Assembly (NCBI GenBank): GCA_020854975.1 | Contig: JAHKLQ010000061.1 | Span: 1-12,238 of the forward strand | Length of the DNA: 12,238 bases | DNA from: Methanobacterium sp. | Lineage (GTDB): Archaea > Methanobacteriota > Methanobacteria > Methanobacteriales > Methanobacteriaceae | Direction of reading: 5' to 3' | Shown here: positions 8,920 through 12,238 of the stretch, piece after piece | Position numbering within the stretch: the stretch's first letter is position 1 | Layout of the letters: each line of letters opens with the position of its first letter | Notes under the pieces: generated by a model | Seen by the model: the letters and a program-made list of their open reading frames with translations, nothing else | What the model was told of the DNA's origin: nothing | The model's database searches: none | Made by a program: the position numbers and the translations under genes

Positions 8920-8961
8920 ATGGGGGAAATAAAAAGTAGAATGAATAGGGGGAAATAAAAA
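8912..8961. repeat. Tandem direct repeat across the deformylase-like gene's stop codon
   Basis: Two adjacent copies of TAGAATGAAT(A)GGGGGAAAT plus an A-run lie at 8912-8935 and 8937-8961. They differ by a single inserted A and have a period of 25 bp. The first copy contains the TGA stop (8917-8919). It looks like a small recent duplication. Confidence 0.8.
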
Positions 8962-9001
8962 AAATTATTCTTATATTTAAAATAAACAAATGTTATTTGT
9001 T
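8957..9001 (-). terminator. Hairpin and T-run ending the DUF2188 gene
   Basis: AACAAAT (8985-8991), GTT, ATTTGTT (8995-9001) is a 7-bp stem with a three-base loop. In the direction of the minus-strand gene it is followed about 20 bases later by eight T (8964-8957). Confidence 0.55.
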
Positions 9002-9028
9002 CTAGGACTTAATTCACAATCCTTGAAC

Positions 9029-9247
9029 TCATCCAGGGTAAAGTTTCTTCCCGAAAGCTTCTCTTTTTCGGATCTTTCCATCTTCACCATGAATAAACAC
9101 TTCAACACTGTAACGTTTACCTTCTTCTTCAGCAAATTCAATAGCTTCTTCTTGTGTTTCGAAATTTCCTGAAGCTCTAACAGCCCCATCCCTTTTAACA
9201 TCCCAACCCCCATCTTTACTCATCATTACATGGATATTAGCAGCCAT
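9029..9247 (-). CDS. DUF2188 domain protein
   Basis: A protein of 72 residues matching the DUF2188 pattern: GGWDVKRDGAVRAS at 13-26, FETQEEAIEFAEE at 29-41, and VFIHGEDGKIRKREAFG at 50-66. The family occurs widely in bacteria and archaea; its function is not known, and the compact fold has been suggested to bind nucleic acid or act in stress, without proof. There is no signal peptide or membrane segment. The ATG is preceded by AAGGTGA. The gene is convergent with the deformylase-like gene and divergent from the thermosome gene, sharing a 259-bp promoter region with it. A good hairpin and T-run follows the stop. Confidence 0.88.
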   Translation of the reverse strand: MAANIHVMMSKDGGWDVKRDGAVRASGNFETQEEAIEFAEEEGKRYSVEVFIHGEDGKIRKREAFGKKLYPG

Positions 9248-9321
9248 TATTTTTCACCTTCCTGGTTATTATTCTCCTGGTCATTACCATACTTATAGAT
9301 CGTACTTTACCTTTCTTATGT

Positions 9322-9330
9322 ATTATAAAG
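9322..9330 (-). promoter_or_regulatory. Candidate TATA box for the DUF2188 gene
   Basis: The minus strand reads CTTTATAATA at 9330-9321. Transcription would start near 9300, giving a leader of about 50 nt that ends with AAGGTGA at about 9253-9259. Confidence 0.45.
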
Positions 9331-9413
9331 TTTAAATAATTATACTAATCTTTTAATTGTCAAGGAATAAGACTTAAAGGTGATTCATAATCGCATGGTG
9401 GACTATTTTTAAC

Positions 9414-9478
<65 letters not shown>

Positions 9479-9506
9479 TCAATTGAGAAAATAAGGAGAT
9501 GATATT

Positions 9507-11145
<1,639 letters not shown>

Positions 11146-11150
<5 letters not shown>

Positions 11151-11178
11151 GTCCACTGGACTTACAAACCTTTTTTTT
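11146..11178 (+). terminator. Strong intrinsic-type terminator overlapping the thermosome stop codon
   Basis: TGTAAGTCC (11146-11154), ACT, GGACTTACA (11158-11166) is a perfect 9-bp stem with a three-base loop, then AACC and eight T (11171-11178). The TAA stop (11148-11150) lies inside the left arm. Confidence 0.85.
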
Positions 11179-11189
11179 ATTTTAAAATT

Positions 11190-11251
11190 AATTTTAAACA
11201 TTTTAACCCACATCATAATAAATAAATCAATTTTAAACATTTTAATCCCAC
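11190..11251. repeat. 22-23 bp direct repeat downstream of the thermosome gene
   Basis: AATTTTAAACATTTTAA followed by CCCAC at 11190-11211 recurs at 11229-11251 with one extra T before CCCAC. The spacing is 39 bp. AT-rich; role unknown. Confidence 0.75.
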
Positions 11252-11347
11252 TTCAGAACTAAAATTTACCAAATTTTGGAAGTTAATTTTATTTCTCATT
11301 GTAGCTATAACTTTTAGGTTTATTCCGTATTTTTCCAAAAAAATTTC

Positions 11348-11371
11348 TTAGGGAACCCTAACTTTTATATA
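11348..11371 (+). promoter_or_regulatory. Promoter with palindrome over the BRE position
   Basis: TTAGGG (11348-11353), AA, CCCTAA (11356-11361) directly abuts TTTTATATA (11363-11371), a strong TATA box. The palindrome covers the place where TFB contacts the BRE, so a bound protein would block initiation. The start would be near 11391. Confidence 0.55.
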
Positions 11372-11625
11372 TTGGGCTTAACCAATGGATAAATTGATAA
11401 AGGATTGAAGGTTAAGATATGGGAGTGAGGGTTAAACTTGTAAACATATTCAACAACCCCCATTAGTTACTACTACTCCATTTGTAGGAGTACTGCCCAT
11501 CAATTGTATTATTTCTTAAAAAATAATTCCCTGTTATTAAGTCAACCTTAAAACAACTAAAAATAGCAGGAACAAAATATTAAACATATTCAGTTTAAAA
11601 AATGACGATATAATTAGGTGATAAT

Positions 11626-12238
11626 TTGAAGTGGTCCTTAGTTGCAATTGCCGTTATTGTAGTGATATTAGGTTATTCCTTTATCACGGTCTCAAACGGC
11701 CCCATAGAACCTTTAGGAAGAGCATCATTTGTTAAATTAGCTAACCCTGACTTTTATCCGGGTCATCCGCATTCTGAACTTTTAGCACAATATGCTGAGG
11801 AAAGGGATTCTAAATGTGCACTGGTAGTTCATTTTGGGGGGAGTTCCAACTACCGTAGCTACAAGGAAGGAGATGTGTATATAATTGAACTGGCCTTTAT
11901 TGACACTCAGGGTAATGGTGCTGCGGGTCCTATAGATTATTGGGATTCTCTTAAGTTAGCTTTATTCGGTGTTCCAGATGGCAGATATCAATTCAAGTCT
12001 GATGGAGTTGTCTACGATACCTATGATGAAGCTATGGAACATGTATATGAACTGGCTGCTGAACATGGTCAGGAGGGACCCATACCCATGGTATGGCACG
12101 GTAGTGTAAGGGAGGGTAACTCGATCTTTATTCAAGGGTGTGGTTTCCCACTGTATTTCTACATACTGCAAAAAACCTATGGGATCATCCCGGCTTATGT
12201 GTACACTATTTCGGGTATGATATTCCCTTACTTGAATA
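11626..12238 (+). CDS. Membrane-anchored extracytoplasmic protein, C-terminus cut by window edge
   Basis: The frame is open for 204 codons from TTG 11626 to the window end. The start is supported by GGTGAT at 11617-11622, the same arrangement as the thermosome TTG start. Residues about 2-22 form a hydrophobic signal anchor ([19 protein letters not shown]). What follows is a soluble-looking region rich in Tyr, Gly and acidic residues, with [27 protein letters not shown] and PMVWHG among its distinctive stretches. Two Cys are visible, one at about residue 66 and one near 174. The last 30 residues turn hydrophobic ([19 protein letters not shown]). I recognise no family. The position of the anchor suggests a protein facing the outside of the cell membrane. 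Confidence 0.78.
   Translation, partial: MKWSLVAIAVIVVILGYSFITVSNGPIEPLGRASFVKLANPDFYPGHPHSELLAQYAEERDSKCALVVHFGGSSNYRSYKEGDVYIIELAFIDTQGNGAAGPIDYWDSLKLALFGVPDGRYQFKSDGVVYDTYDEAMEHVYELAAEHGQEGPIPMVWHGSVREGNSIFIQGCGFPLYFYILQKTYGIIPAYVYTISGMIFPYLN

Larger units (their letters stand above)
11179..11625. other. Long non-coding stretch before the last gene
   Basis: These 447 bp show no convincing gene. They hold a direct repeat (11190-11251), a promoter with palindrome (11348-11371), a 6-bp stem TACTCC/GGAGTA (11474-11479, 11487-11492), and a 12-bp direct repeat TAAACATATTCA at 11441-11452 and 11581-11592. If transcription starts at the promoter near 11391, the stretch is a leader of about 235 nt or a small RNA. 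I see no tRNA or known RNA family in it. Confidence 0.5.

Noticed and set aside
8977..9213. 78-codon open frame on the same strand as DUF2188 in another frame
   Set aside because: It overlaps a protein with a clear DUF2188 pattern and lacks a ribosome binding site.
11419..11466. Micro-ORF MGVRVKLVNIFNNPH after the palindrome promoter
   Set aside because: Only 15 codons, weak binding site, no recognisable bias; kept only as part of a possible leader.
11179..11625. tRNA or box C/D RNA in the long gap
   Set aside because: No cloverleaf, CCA end or paired C and D boxes could be found; AATGACGA near 11600 only loosely resembles a C box.

Overview
The window looks like chromosomal DNA of a mesophilic, AT-rich member of the Methanobacteriales (archaea; Methanobacterium or a close relative). 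The evidence is a group II chaperonin (thermosome), a cyclic 2,3-diphosphoglycerate synthetase (a marker enzyme of this methanogen order), a UPF0058 protein, and an archaeal-type AspRS. Signals are archaeal too: TATA boxes about 25 bp before expected transcript starts, GGTGAT-type ribosome binding sites (several paired with TTG starts), and T-run terminators. From memory, the order aspS-hisD-UPF0058-cpgS-thermosome resembles the MTH226-MTH218 region of Methanothermobacter thermautotrophicus, so most of this is probably conserved backbone with a few accessory genes.

Layout. 1-375 (-): 5' part of a small membrane protein, cut by the window edge. 582-1202 (+): coiled-coil plus four-helix membrane protein of unknown function. 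1280-2515 (-): HI0933-type FAD flavoprotein. 2516-2904: non-coding, very AT-rich, with degenerate tandem repeats of about 57 bp. 2905-3165 (-): stand-alone peptidoglycan-binding-domain protein. 3358-4677 (-): aspS. 4989-6266 (-): hisD. 6522-8251 (+): UPF0058 gene and cpgS, probably one transcript. 8359-8919 (+): a protein I read as a divergent member of the peptide deformylase family. 9029-9247 (-): DUF2188 protein. 9507-11150 (+): thermosome subunit. 11179-11625: long non-coding stretch holding a strong promoter with an overlapping palindrome. 11626-12238 (+): start of a membrane-anchored extracytoplasmic protein, cut by the window edge.

Functionally, the left half holds housekeeping synthesis genes: tRNA charging (probably both Asp and Asn tRNAs) and the last step of histidine synthesis. 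The right half combines synthesis of cyclic 2,3-diphosphoglycerate, a solute known to stabilise proteins, with the chaperonin. Between those two lies the deformylase-like gene, the most surprising item because archaea do not start proteins with formyl-methionine. No tRNA, rRNA, CRISPR array, insertion sequence or integrase is visible. Promoter and terminator calls are by eye and less certain than the gene calls.
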